DNA of 43,870 bases from UBA8752 sp965659115 (GCA_965659115.1 CBFHUP010000015.1:1-43870); one strand, 5' to 3'. Counted from the first letter of the stretch, positions 1 through 7,268 are shown. Numbers and translations are program-made. Notes: generated by a model from the sequence alone, not told the origin.

Positions 1-298
1 GGTGGATGGTGCTCGCCTGAAGGCCCGCGTATCGGCCCATGACCTGCGCGGCGCGGCCCGTCGGAGCGAGCAGTTCTACTGGACGGCGCAGGTCGCGGAG
101 GACCTGAACGAGGGCGGCCATGGTCGTTGTTTTTCCGGTTCCGGCATAGCCCCGTACCACCAGGCAGCAACGCGGCTGCGTGCTGACCAAGAAGCGGCCC
201 AATGCGTGGATGAGTCCGTCCTGACTGGGGGTTGGGGTATGTGGAAATGCCCCCCTGAGGCGGTCTTCAACTTCGTCGGATGAGGGGGCTGTCGGCAC
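1..298 (-). CDS. RecD-like ATP-dependent DNA helicase, N-terminal part (cut by window edge)
   Basis: The reverse strand encodes the N-terminal part of a superfamily 1 helicase of the RecD/Dda kind; the rest lies outside the window. Seen directly: a region PTPSQDGLIHALGRFL, a Walker A motif GYAGTGKTT, and the family motif LLAPTGRAAQVMGRYAG followed by ASTIH (motif Ia). Such proteins unwind DNA using ATP. The start is uncertain. An in-frame ATG exists at 382, but a promoter-like TACTTTG (341-347, reverse strand) lies downstream of it, and the family-like sequence begins only shortly after the GTG at 298, so I prefer GTG 298. The gene is divergent from the membrane protein at 426. In Bacteroidota a helicase of this type commonly sits beside DUF3822 and rsmD, as here. 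Confidence 0.85.
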   Translation of the reverse strand, partial: MPTAPSSDEVEDRLRGAFPHTPTPSQDGLIHALGRFLVSTQPRCCLVVRGYAGTGKTTTMAALVQVLRDLRRPVELLAPTGRAAQVMGRYAGLQASTIH

Positions 299-340
299 GT
301 GGATGGGCTTGGTCGTCTGCAAGTTGCAAACGTTCGGGGG

Positions 341-347
341 CAAAGTA
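341..347 (-). promoter_or_regulatory. possible -7 box of the helicase gene
   Basis: The reverse strand reads TACTTTG followed by C. This resembles the Bacteroidota -7 element TAnnTTTG but is one base short. It lies about 43 bases upstream of the GTG at 298 and inside the longer reading frame starting at 382, which argues for the shorter protein. Weak evidence from one element only. Confidence 0.3.
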
Positions 348-382
348 CGGACCCAGAGGGCGGTCGTCCGCTTGGTATTCAT

Positions 383-390
383 TAGCTTCG
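383..390 (+). promoter_or_regulatory. possible -7 promoter box TAGCTTCG
   Basis: TAGCTTCG matches the TAnnTT(T/C)G pattern that recurs before other genes in this window (pyrE, ispH, ftsH). It lies 35 bases before the ATG at 426 and would serve the five-gene run 426-4750. No clear -33 TTG was identified. Confidence 0.35.
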
Positions 391-425
391 CCCCGCTTGA
401 TTCGCCCCTTTCCGCGCCCACGAGC

Positions 426-1346
426 ATGAACGATTCGAACGACAAATACCGGAACCTCTTGTTCCTCGTCCGCAGCCACAGCTTTAGTCTGATTCTATTG
501 GTGGCTGGCATAGCATGGACCACCATGTATATCCGCAGTGTCATGGCTTCGACCGACACGGCAGATTTGAGCCAGCCTACAGAGATGCTATTTGCTGGTT
601 TGGCATTGATTTTAAGCGCCATTTTGGCCATGCCGGCCGTCTTGGACCGCATCCCTCAGAAGGCCTATCGGGTCTTGATGGCCGTTGGAATTGTAGGTGC
701 AGCCTACTTTTTCATGGCCACCACCAACTCCGTGTTGGATGAGGAGCAATTCTTGGAGGACCAGAAGGCGATGAACGCTTTGACCATCCAGCGGTTGACC
801 GACATCCGTGATGCTCAATTGGCCTATAAAGAGGTCAACGGTGCCTTCACGGACAGCTTCGATACGCTGTTTGCTTTCATCGGAGCGCCCCTTGTTCCCT
901 TGAACTTCTCCATTGGCTCATTCCACGATACGCTTCCAGAAGCGATGTGCTACGAGGAAGGTTTTGTCATCCGCAGATCCGATGTCCCCGGGATTGCGGC
1001 AGAATTGGGTTGGAACGAACAGGCCCTGTTGGACAGCATCACCGCCGATGCAGTGGCTTACAAGGTGCGTGACACCCTGTACACTTCATTCTTTGCTGAG
1101 AACTTTGCCGATGAGAAGCGTACCGACAAGAAGCTCCCTCCAGTCAACTTGGATTCGCTGACCTTCAGTCCAACCTCGGGCGTACGTTTCATCTTGGATA
1201 CCACCTACGTCAACCAAAGTGGATTGCGCGTGAGCGCTGTTCGTGTCCAAGACCCCACGCCATTTGGAAGGGCCAATGTCAAAAAGGACACCCTCCGTTT
1301 TGGCTCTCTCGTGGAAGCACATACGGATGGAAACTGGCGCCAATAA
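426..1346 (+). CDS. Conserved membrane protein with three N-terminal helices
   Basis: A 306-residue protein with hydrophobic segments near residues 19-37, 53-70 and 81-98, then a soluble C-terminal region of about 200 residues, probably outside the cytoplasm. Around residues 121-146 is a block with the pattern RL-DIR-AQ-AYK-NGAF-SFDTL. I remember similar hypothetical proteins in Flavobacteriia; the block is loosely reminiscent of the helix of pilin-like proteins, but there is no prepilin cleavage site, so I assign no function. ATG 426 is chosen because the protein then opens with a short charged stretch before the first helix; upstream codons would add unrelated residues. Its 3' end overlaps the next gene by 20 bases, so it is likely in one operon with DUF3822, rsmD and coaD. 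Confidence 0.8.
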   Translation: MNDSNDKYRNLLFLVRSHSFSLILLVAGIAWTTMYIRSVMASTDTADLSQPTEMLFAGLALILSAILAMPAVLDRIPQKAYRVLMAVGIVGAAYFFMATTNSVLDEEQFLEDQKAMNALTIQRLTDIRDAQLAYKEVNGAFTDSFDTLFAFIGAPLVPLNFSIGSFHDTLPEAMCYEEGFVIRRSDVPGIAAELGWNEQALLDSITADAVAYKVRDTLYTSFFAENFADEKRTDKKLPPVNLDSLTFSPTSGVRFILDTTYVNQSGLRVSAVRVQDPTPFGRANVKKDTLRFGSLVEAHTDGNWRQ

Positions 1347-2187
1347 GGGCCAGAGAGACTTTGTGCTCACTGCGCTTGATGGCTCACAAGATGTGCCAGA
1401 AGGTGCTTTCCCATTGTGGGTGTTTGACTCTGGTCAGTCGATGCGCTGGCTGCGAACTTCAGAAGACGGAAATGCCCTCGTAGAAGGTGGCCTTCACACC
1501 TGGAAGGCTCCTCCCGGTCCGGCAAGAATGCAAGAGCGCGTGGAGTGGTTGACTGCCAGCATGCGCTTGGAAACAGCTGGCTCTGTGACTTGGATGTCCG
1601 ATGCTGCGGCCACGGTCGTGCCCGACGCATTGCGGGGCCAGGCTACCGATGTCGAGTGGCTCGAAGCGGAGACCGGTTTGCGCCATTTGGGAACAGAGGC
1701 CCATGAAGTAGTGGGGTCACCTTATCTCGTGATCCACGCTCCTGATCATGTCCTTAGGCAGTCCCTTTCGGCTTTGGTCCCGACCATGAAATTCAGGCAT
1801 CCGCGGGCCATTCTTGCAGAGGCTTTTATCCGTGAAGAACGCCAGCGAGGCCGCACTGCTTTGGCCGTGCACCTTCGCGATGAAATGGTCGATTTGGTCT
1901 TGCTCTCTGAGCAGGGTTTGCAGGCTTCGGTCTCTCATGCTGCGGCTACGGCAGAGGATGCTGTATACCGTGCAGTGCACTTGTTGCATGCCCTGGGTTT
2001 CAGTGACGATGTGGCGGTTCAGTTGAGTGGAGGCGTGAAGCCAGCAGGAGACGTTCACCGGGCGTTCCAGCGTCATTTTGAAACCGTGGACTTGCACTAT
2101 GGGAGGTTTATTCCTGCCATTGGACCTGTGACCGCACTCCACAGACAGCACTTCTTGCCCATTATCCAGCTCATTCGATGCGCATAA
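1327..2187 (+). CDS. DUF3822 family protein
   Basis: A 286-residue protein with the order typical of DUF3822, a Bacteroidota family of actin-like-fold proteins of unknown role usually encoded directly before rsmD. Visible family features are the KFRHPRAILAEAFI segment near the middle and, later, EDAVYRAVHLLHALGF followed by a short strand and LSGG, which match the usual ED-x-YY and LSG regions. Start ATG 1327 overlaps the previous gene by 20 bases; an earlier in-frame ATG at 1243 would add residues lying wholly within the upstream gene and is less likely. The stop overlaps the rsmD start by 10 bases, suggesting translational coupling. Family assignment is from pattern recall, not a search. 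Confidence 0.75.
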   Translation: METGANKGQRDFVLTALDGSQDVPEGAFPLWVFDSGQSMRWLRTSEDGNALVEGGLHTWKAPPGPARMQERVEWLTASMRLETAGSVTWMSDAAATVVPDALRGQATDVEWLEAETGLRHLGTEAHEVVGSPYLVIHAPDHVLRQSLSALVPTMKFRHPRAILAEAFIREERQRGRTALAVHLRDEMVDLVLLSEQGLQASVSHAAATAEDAVYRAVHLLHALGFSDDVAVQLSGGVKPAGDVHRAFQRHFETVDLHYGRFIPAIGPVTALHRQHFLPIIQLIRCA

Positions 2188-2729
2188 TTGGGGGCACCCT
2201 CAAGGGACGGCGTTTTTCGCCACCCCGCCATTTTAAAGGCCGGCCCACTACTGATTTTGGTCGCGAAGGCCTGTTCAATCTGCTGCGATCGCGCCTAGAC
2301 TTGGAAGGCATTGAAGCCCTCGATTTGTTTGCCGGCTCCGGGGCGGTCTCCTTTGAATTGGCCAGCAGGGGGGCATTGGCGGTGACTTCTGTGGAACGCG
2401 ATGCCGGCTCGTGCCGCTACATCCACAAACAAGCTCAAGATTTTGAGTTGGAGGCCATCCGGGTTTTGCGCGCCGATGCTTTTGCCTTTCTCGGCAAGGC
2501 GGTGACTCAATTTGATTTGGTTTTTGCCGATCCTCCGTACACAGAGCCCAAATTGCCGGAGTTGCCCGGAATGGTGGCCGCCGCGGGCCTCGTTGCCAAG
2601 GGCGGACTCTTTGTTTTGGAACACGGAGACCGCCAAGACTTGAGCAAAGAGGCGGGTTTTGTTGAGATGAGGAAGTACGGTCACGTGCATTTCAGTTTCT
2701 TTGACTTTCATGAATCCCTCTCAGACTGA
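2178..2729 (+). CDS. rsmD: 16S rRNA (guanine(966)-N(2))-methyltransferase RsmD
   Basis: A 183-residue SAM-dependent methyltransferase that methylates N2 of G966 of 16S rRNA during assembly of the 30S subunit. It opens with MRIIGGTLKGRR, the usual RsmD start, then PTTDFGREGLFN. The SAM-binding motif DLFAGSGAVSFE begins at residue 49, and the N6/N2-methyltransferase catalytic motif ADPPY is at residues 117-121. Length is normal for the family. It overlaps DUF3822 by 10 bases upstream and coaD by 20 bases downstream; the rsmD-coaD pairing is common in many bacteria and supports both calls. Confidence 0.95.
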   Translation: MRIIGGTLKGRRFSPPRHFKGRPTTDFGREGLFNLLRSRLDLEGIEALDLFAGSGAVSFELASRGALAVTSVERDAGSCRYIHKQAQDFELEAIRVLRADAFAFLGKAVTQFDLVFADPPYTEPKLPELPGMVAAAGLVAKGGLFVLEHGDRQDLSKEAGFVEMRKYGHVHFSFFDFHESLSD

Positions 2730-3204
2730 TCGTGCCCGAAGGGCGGTTTTCCCTGGATCGTTTGATCCCATCACCCGGGGCCACGAGAACATCCTTCGCC
2801 GTGCAGCCGTGCTGTTTGACGAAGTGACCTTGGCCATTGGGGTGAATCAAGACAAGGCTGGCATGTTCCCATTGGACCGGAGGATGGCTTGGTGTAGGGA
2901 AACATTTGCTGATGTGCCCAACATCAAAGTGGCTTCGTTCGAGGGGCTTACAGTCGATTTCTGCCATTCCATCGGGGCTGGGTGGCTCATCCGAGGAGTG
3001 CGCAACGGTGGGGACTTTGAGTATGAAAGGACGATTGCGCAGATGACCAAATACTTGGACTCTGACCTGGAGACCATGATTCTGTTTACCGATCCAGAGC
3101 ACGCTCCCATTTCGAGCAGCGTGGTGCGGGACATCGTACACCACGGAGGGGATGTTTCGCGTTTCGTTCCCGATGCAGTGGACCTCGAAGGATATGGCAA
3201 GTAG
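2710..3204 (+). CDS. coaD: Pantetheine-phosphate adenylyltransferase
   Basis: Transfers AMP from ATP to 4'-phosphopantetheine, the penultimate step of coenzyme A synthesis, in the cytoplasm. The 164-residue protein shows the nucleotidyltransferase signature GSFDPITRGH at residues 16-25 (T-x-GH), the substrate-binding WLIRGVRNGGDFEYE region, and the C-terminal ISSSVVRD motif. A TTG nine bases upstream is in frame, but ATG 2710 gives the usual short N-terminus. It starts inside rsmD and its end overlaps the following secreted protein gene by 11 bases. Confidence 0.95.
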   Translation: MNPSQTDRARRAVFPGSFDPITRGHENILRRAAVLFDEVTLAIGVNQDKAGMFPLDRRMAWCRETFADVPNIKVASFEGLTVDFCHSIGAGWLIRGVRNGGDFEYERTIAQMTKYLDSDLETMILFTDPEHAPISSSVVRDIVHHGGDVSRFVPDAVDLEGYGK

Positions 3205-4750
3205 AGGGTTTCAGGCGTGTTTTGTCTTTCTGTGCGCATGGCTTTGTAGCCCCGTTCAAGGGCAAGAGGCCATGGCTGAATTCAACGTTCAGGGACTGGA
3301 AAACAGGCCGTACAGGTTGCGAGAGTTCCACCCCTTGAGCGAGACCCGCACCCTCTTGGAAGAGGGACAAGTGGACATGGATGGCGGGGTGTCGCTGAGC
3401 TGGCCCAACGACGGAGGCCTTCATTTGTTGGAGCTCGAATGTTCGGGGATTGTCTGGTCTTTGCCCGTTTGTGGCCCCTATACCTCTGGGGCAAAGCTCA
3501 CGGTGCCGCCTCTGGGTGGGGCTCCATTTTCTGAGCGCCCCGGTTCTGTGATGTGGTTGGGGGATGACGAACGCGCCTGGACGCCAGTATTGGTGTCTCA
3601 AGCCCAGGAAATATTGTCTGAATTCGAGCGGTCCACGGCGGCTGACCTCCAGCAGTCCATGCTGTGGAGCGGTGGGGGCGGGTCTTCAAAAGAGAATGCA
3701 GTGGGTGCGCTGGGTGCTCCTATTGGAGGCGGGGATGAAGTGGCGGCCAATCGCGACTCATTGTGGTCGGTCTATCGGGCAGATTTTCACAAGGGCTACA
3801 ATGCATTGCTGGCCCGCTGTGCCGAGGGCGCTGAACGGGATTACATCGCTGCGCTTCAATGGAGGATCCTGCCTGAGTTGTATCCAGACAGCGCCGAGCG
3901 CTGGAAGCAGGAATGGTCCGAATCTGCGTTGCCTGCGCTGGACGACGCGGGTGGGGTAGAGTATTTTCTTCAGGGACTCAGCCGTTCTGCGGATTACGAG
4001 GGCTGGAGTTTGGAGGAACGGCAACATCTGCGCCGGGCTCTGATTCAGGGGGAAATGGACAGCCTTGTTGAGGCTACAAGCGTGTGGTGGGGGCGAGCGG
4101 ACGTCGACCGCACCAAGGCTTGGTTTTTGGCGAGGTTGGGAGATGGGGGCCTCGGCGTCCAATTTCCCCAGCGATTTGAGCGTCAAAAGGAAATACCAGA
4201 GGGGGTGCTCTCATTGCTCGCCGAGTGCCGGGATCACCCCGTGTTGGGCGCTTCTGCCGAGCGGCTCACCGCCAATTGCAATCACCCTGGTGCATTGCCC
4301 GGCGCGCTGCGTGCATTTTCTGCTTCGGGGAGTTTGATGCGCCTGGAGGACCTCGCATCGTCGGGTCCTGTCGCTTGGCTGTGGCTCGATGCCAGTGCGC
4401 CGACTACGGTGGTCCAGTTGCAAGTCCTGGAGCGGATGATGACCTCCAGTGGCGGACAGGGCAGGAGAGGATTGGTGCCGTTTAAAGACCTCAAATGGGT
4501 GGTGGTCGATGCGGGGCAGGATTGGGCGGCATTCGAACAGCTTATTCGCAATGCTGCGGCACGGTATGGGGGGTTGAGACAGTTGCCGTATGCGATGCTC
4601 CATACAGGTGGCGATGTGCGTTGGACAGAGGCTTTTGAGCTTCAGGCATTGCCCGCAATGCGGCACAATGGGCCTGATTTGACCCCTACACCGGAGGCGC
4701 CTCCGCTCCCTGGACCACCCCTCATAGACTGGCTCTCCAAGCGCTCATAA
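3194..4750 (+). CDS. Secreted thioredoxin-like protein without CxxC
   Basis: A 518-residue exported protein. Start ATG 3194 gives a clear signal peptide (MASRG, then a hydrophobic core ending near PVQGQ); the longer in-frame start at 3152 would bury it. The N-terminal third resembles the beta-rich DUF4369-type domain found before TlpA-like thioredoxins in Bacteroidota. The middle is alpha-helical. The C-terminal part (about 390-510) looks like a degraded thioredoxin fold: a WLWLDAS strand, a helix, a WVVVDAG strand, then LPYAMLHTGG in the position of the cis-Pro loop. No CxxC active site is present, so a redox role is unlikely unless indirect. Bacteroidota often place a TlpA-like gene near coaD. 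Its 3' end overlaps the converging NUDIX gene by 29 bases. The function is unknown; the fold call is tentative. Confidence 0.6.
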   Translation: MASRGFQACFVFLCAWLCSPVQGQEAMAEFNVQGLENRPYRLREFHPLSETRTLLEEGQVDMDGGVSLSWPNDGGLHLLELECSGIVWSLPVCGPYTSGAKLTVPPLGGAPFSERPGSVMWLGDDERAWTPVLVSQAQEILSEFERSTAADLQQSMLWSGGGGSSKENAVGALGAPIGGGDEVAANRDSLWSVYRADFHKGYNALLARCAEGAERDYIAALQWRILPELYPDSAERWKQEWSESALPALDDAGGVEYFLQGLSRSADYEGWSLEERQHLRRALIQGEMDSLVEATSVWWGRADVDRTKAWFLARLGDGGLGVQFPQRFERQKEIPEGVLSLLAECRDHPVLGASAERLTANCNHPGALPGALRAFSASGSLMRLEDLASSGPVAWLWLDASAPTTVVQLQVLERMMTSSGGQGRRGLVPFKDLKWVVVDAGQDWAAFEQLIRNAAARYGGLRQLPYAMLHTGGDVRWTEAFELQALPAMRHNGPDLTPTPEAPPLPGPPLIDWLSKRS

Positions 4751-5336
4751 GCCTGGAGATGTTCCCAAATGCAGCTGGCTCCATGTCGGCCACCTCTTTG
4801 GAAGAGGCCCACCTCACTTCGGTGATCCCTTCCTCGGTCTGAGGTTGGGGCGTGATGTCTTCTGTTCCCGGACTTGGCGTCATGGAGTACCACTGCGTGA
4901 CTTTCATTTTGTCGGCGTTCTTCCCATAGATGTGGAAGGTTTTCGCAAATGGAGCCCCTACAAGTGGCAGGGGTACGCTGCACTCCTCGTGCACCTCCCG
5001 GGCTGCTGCGGTGGGCAAGTCTTCGCCTGGTTCCACCTTGCCTTTGGGCAGGTCCCAATGGCCGAGCCGGTGAATGCACAGCAATGCGCCTTGGGCATTG
5101 GTGAGCAACCCGCCTGCCGCATAGACGTCTGTCGTATGACGGTTCAGAGAGTCCCACGCTTTTTTGAGGTCTGTGCAACTCACCCAAACGTGTTTGGCAT
5201 GAGAGAGCCATTCTGGGACGGTAGCCATGGGCTTACCGTCGTGTTGGACCACTGTTGCCGAACCTTCGGGAACTACTTCTGAATCGGCAACGGTTAGTCG
5301 CTTTTCGCCGAAATCCACGTCATACCTTCGCGCCAT
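4722..5336 (-). CDS. NUDIX hydrolase
   Basis: A 204-residue hydrolase expected to cleave a nucleoside diphosphate linked to another group. The Nudix box runs from G99 to V121 (G-x5-E105-x7-RE-V-x-EE-C-S), complete except that the usual glycine after EE-x is serine. The N-terminal 70 residues form an extra domain seen in many flavobacterial homologues encoded next to pyrE. Start ATG 5336 (bases 5336-5334) shares two bases with the pyrE ATG on the other strand, giving the tetramer CATG; an upstream in-frame ATG at 5390 would lie deep in pyrE and is rejected. The gene overlaps neighbours at both ends: 29 bases with 3194-4750 and 2 with pyrE. Substrate unknown. Confidence 0.85.
   Translation of the reverse strand: MARRYDVDFGEKRLTVADSEVVPEGSATVVQHDGKPMATVPEWLSHAKHVWVSCTDLKKAWDSLNRHTTDVYAAGGLLTNAQGALLCIHRLGHWDLPKGKVEPGEDLPTAAAREVHEECSVPLPLVGAPFAKTFHIYGKNADKMKVTQWYSMTPSPGTEDITPQPQTEEGITEVRWASSKEVADMEPAAFGNISRLMSAWRASL
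5323..5330 (+). promoter_or_regulatory. -7 promoter box of pyrE, 4 nt from ATG
   Basis: TACCTTCG, one mismatch from the Bacteroidota TAnnTTTG element, ends 4 bases before the pyrE ATG. Transcription would begin at or next to the start codon, giving a leaderless message. The element lies wholly within codons 3-5 of the NUDIX gene on the other strand. The same 4-base spacing is seen at ispH, pabA and the saccharopine dehydrogenase gene. Confidence 0.55.
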
Positions 5337-6015
5337 GTCTCTTTCTTTGGATGAACGCCGGAAAGTAGCAGAATCTCTGCTCCGTATCAAGGCGATTCAG
5401 TTGGCTCCGGAAGAACCTTTCACCTGGGCTTCAGGATTGCGTTCCCCGATTTACTGTGACAACAGGATGGCGCTCAGCCACCCGTCGGTCAGGACCCACA
5501 TTCGCCAGCAGCTGTGTTCAGCGGTGGAGGATGCCTATGGCAAGCCTGATATGATTGCGGGTGTGGCTACAGGTGGCATTGCATGGGGAGCCTATGTGGC
5601 CCACGAGCTCGGTTTGCCATTTTGCTATGTCCGGGGAGAAGTCAAAGGCCACGGAAAAGGCAACAGGGTAGAGGGGGACTTGGGTAAAGCCCGCAATGTT
5701 GTGGTGATTGAGGACCTGATCAGTACCGGAAAATCGAGCCTGTCGGCGGTGGAAGCCCTGAGGGCAGAAGGTCTGGAGGTCAAAGGCATGGTGGCGATTT
5801 TCACCTATGGATTTGACCTGGCGGCCAAGAATTTCGCAGCTTTCGGATGCCCCTTGGAAACCTTGAGCGATTATCCCACACTCATTACCGAGGCGGCCCA
5901 GCGTGAATACCTCACCGAAGAGCAAGCGGGTGCTTTGATCAAGTGGCGCGAAGATGCGGCTGCTTGGAGTCAGAAGTTCACCTCTCAGGTGGCCCCAGAC
6001 GGCGTGGAGGGATGA
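5335..6015 (+). CDS. pyrE: Orotate phosphoribosyltransferase
   Basis: Converts orotate and PRPP to orotidine 5'-phosphate, the fifth step of pyrimidine synthesis. The 226-residue protein has the PRPP-binding motif VVVIEDLISTGKS at residues 122-134, the FTWASGLRSPIYCDNR substrate region near residue 29, and the catalytic loop EVKGHGKGNRVEG at about 102-114. Start ATG 5335 agrees with the -7 box TACCTTCG just before it and with family length; upstream codons in the same frame would be antisense to the NUDIX gene. The stop overlaps the next start (ATGA). Divergence from a NUDIX gene and a downstream SRPBCC gene is a gene order I recall from Flavobacteriia. Confidence 0.95.
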   Translation: MSLSLDERRKVAESLLRIKAIQLAPEEPFTWASGLRSPIYCDNRMALSHPSVRTHIRQQLCSAVEDAYGKPDMIAGVATGGIAWGAYVAHELGLPFCYVRGEVKGHGKGNRVEGDLGKARNVVVIEDLISTGKSSLSAVEALRAEGLEVKGMVAIFTYGFDLAAKNFAAFGCPLETLSDYPTLITEAAQREYLTEEQAGALIKWREDAAAWSQKFTSQVAPDGVEG

Positions 6016-6419
6016 CTGAGATTCGAAGCAAAGAGGTTCAAGTAGGGGTTTCGGCAGATGAGCTCAAGGCATACCTGCAAGACCTGAACAACCTCGAGGG
6101 TTTGTTGCCATCGGACAAAGTCAAGGATTTCAAGGCCACTGATGATGAGGCCAGTTTTAAGATTCAAGGCGGATTGGAAATACGGTTGACCCGGACTTCT
6201 GAAGCTTTTGAGGGAGATGCATTGCGTCTTCTTGGTGGAGGCGCTCCGTTTGCCTTTCACTTGGATTTGAACGTGGCAGCAACGGAAAATGGAGCCCGAG
6301 CATCGGTGCTGTGTGAGGCCGACTTAAATCCGTTTTTGAGGATGATGGCCCAGAAGCCCTTGGAATCCCTGTTTCAGCACATTGCTGGCGCTGTGGAGGT
6401 CAAGTTCGGGGCTTCCTGA
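6012..6419 (+). CDS. SRPBCC family (START-like) protein
   Basis: A 135-residue protein coupled to pyrE by an ATGA overlap. It has the shape of small polyketide-cyclase/SRPBCC proteins: a predicted first strand with repeated basic and acidic residues (IRSKEVQVGVS), a helix with LNNLEGLLP, alternating strands, and a long C-terminal helix (PLESLFQHIAGAVEVKF). Bacteroidota carry a gene of this type right after pyrE. These proteins bind hydrophobic ligands; the ligand here is unknown. Its stop (6417-6419) lies one base from the stop of birA on the other strand, with no hairpin between them. Confidence 0.75.
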   Translation: MTEIRSKEVQVGVSADELKAYLQDLNNLEGLLPSDKVKDFKATDDEASFKIQGGLEIRLTRTSEAFEGDALRLLGGGAPFAFHLDLNVAATENGARASVLCEADLNPFLRMMAQKPLESLFQHIAGAVEVKFGAS

Positions 6420-6420
6420 A

Positions 6421-7203
6421 TCAACCGTGAGGTTCGAGTCCCAACCAGCCCACCTCTCCGGGAGAGAAGCACTGTTGCGTGCCGTTTGAATTCACGCAGA
6501 GCCGTCCTTGGATGTCGATGCTTTCGAGGGTGCCCCTGACTTCTTGACCATCCAGTTGCCAGCGTTGCTTTTGGCCCCAACCGAAAAGGCGTTGGTGGTA
6601 CTGTTGGAGCAATGAAGCTGGGTTCGCCAATTCTGCCAAACGGTCGTCTGCGCGCAGCAGTATGGCCTGGCGCAATCGAGCGCCAATGTTGGCGGTTGGT
6701 GTCCCGTTGGGCACGAGACACGTCGCATTGGGGAAGGGAGGGGGTCCCGCCAAGTTCAGCCCTATGCCGATCACAGCAGAAGACCAGGCATTGCCCCTCC
6801 AGCTGTTTTCAATCAGAATGCCCCCCGCTTTGGCCCCCTTCAACATGATGTCGTTGGGCCACTTGATGAGCAGGTCCTTGGGCTGGATGCCCGGCAATGC
6901 GTCCTCGATGGCTTGAACCACCGCGAGACTGATGGCGAAATTCAATGTAAATGGAGCATCAGAAGGCAGCTTGTGCTCCAGAATAAGCGTCATGGCCAGG
7001 TCCTGAGGGGCGGCGCTCCAGGCCCTCTGTTGTTGACCGCGCCCTGCAGTTTGATGGTCTACATACAGGGCGATGTGGTCTAGAATACCCCTTGAAGATG
7101 CCCGCAATGCGCTCATTGCTCGGGAGTTGGTGCTGTCTGTGTTGGCCCATCCCAACAACCTCCACCTGCCCTCTAATGCCGAAGTCAGCGGAGGGGTGCC
7201 CAT
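6421..7203 (-). CDS. birA: Biotin--[acetyl-CoA-carboxylase] ligase
   Basis: Activates biotin with ATP and attaches it to the biotin carboxyl carrier protein of acetyl-CoA carboxylase. The 260-residue protein has the biotin-binding GRGQQQRAW region from residue 54, KWPND at 114-118, and KAGGILIE at 125-132, followed by the GIGLNL strand and a small C-terminal SH3-like domain. There is no N-terminal winged helix, so it is the catalytic-only form and should not act as a repressor. ATG 7203 is the first start before family-like sequence; in-frame codons further upstream run into rsfS. Divergent from rsfS with 65 bases between starts. Confidence 0.92.
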   Translation of the reverse strand: MGTPPLTSALEGRWRLLGWANTDSTNSRAMSALRASSRGILDHIALYVDHQTAGRGQQQRAWSAAPQDLAMTLILEHKLPSDAPFTLNFAISLAVVQAIEDALPGIQPKDLLIKWPNDIMLKGAKAGGILIENSWRGNAWSSAVIGIGLNLAGPPPFPNATCLVPNGTPTANIGARLRQAILLRADDRLAELANPASLLQQYHQRLFGWGQKQRWQLDGQEVRGTLESIDIQGRLCVNSNGTQQCFSPGEVGWLGLEPHG

Positions 7204-7251
7204 GGCTTTGGTCACATGTGATACGGCAAGGGTGTGCAGGTGCTCCACGGA

Positions 7252-7264
7252 CGCTATTTTAGCG
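7252..7264. repeat. 13-base dyad in the birA/rsfS divergent gap
   Basis: CGCTA-TTT-TAGCG is a perfect inverted repeat five bases long on each side, placed 4 bases before the rsfS GTG. It could be an operator or simply overlap of two promoter boxes (TATTTTAG on one strand, TAAAATAG on the other). Too short to be sure. Confidence 0.3.
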
Positions 7265-7268
7265 CACA

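Noticed and set aside
2..283. 93-codon plus-strand frame at the window start
   Set aside because: It is antisense to the helicase, whose Walker A motif (GYAGTGKTT) on the minus strand is unambiguous.
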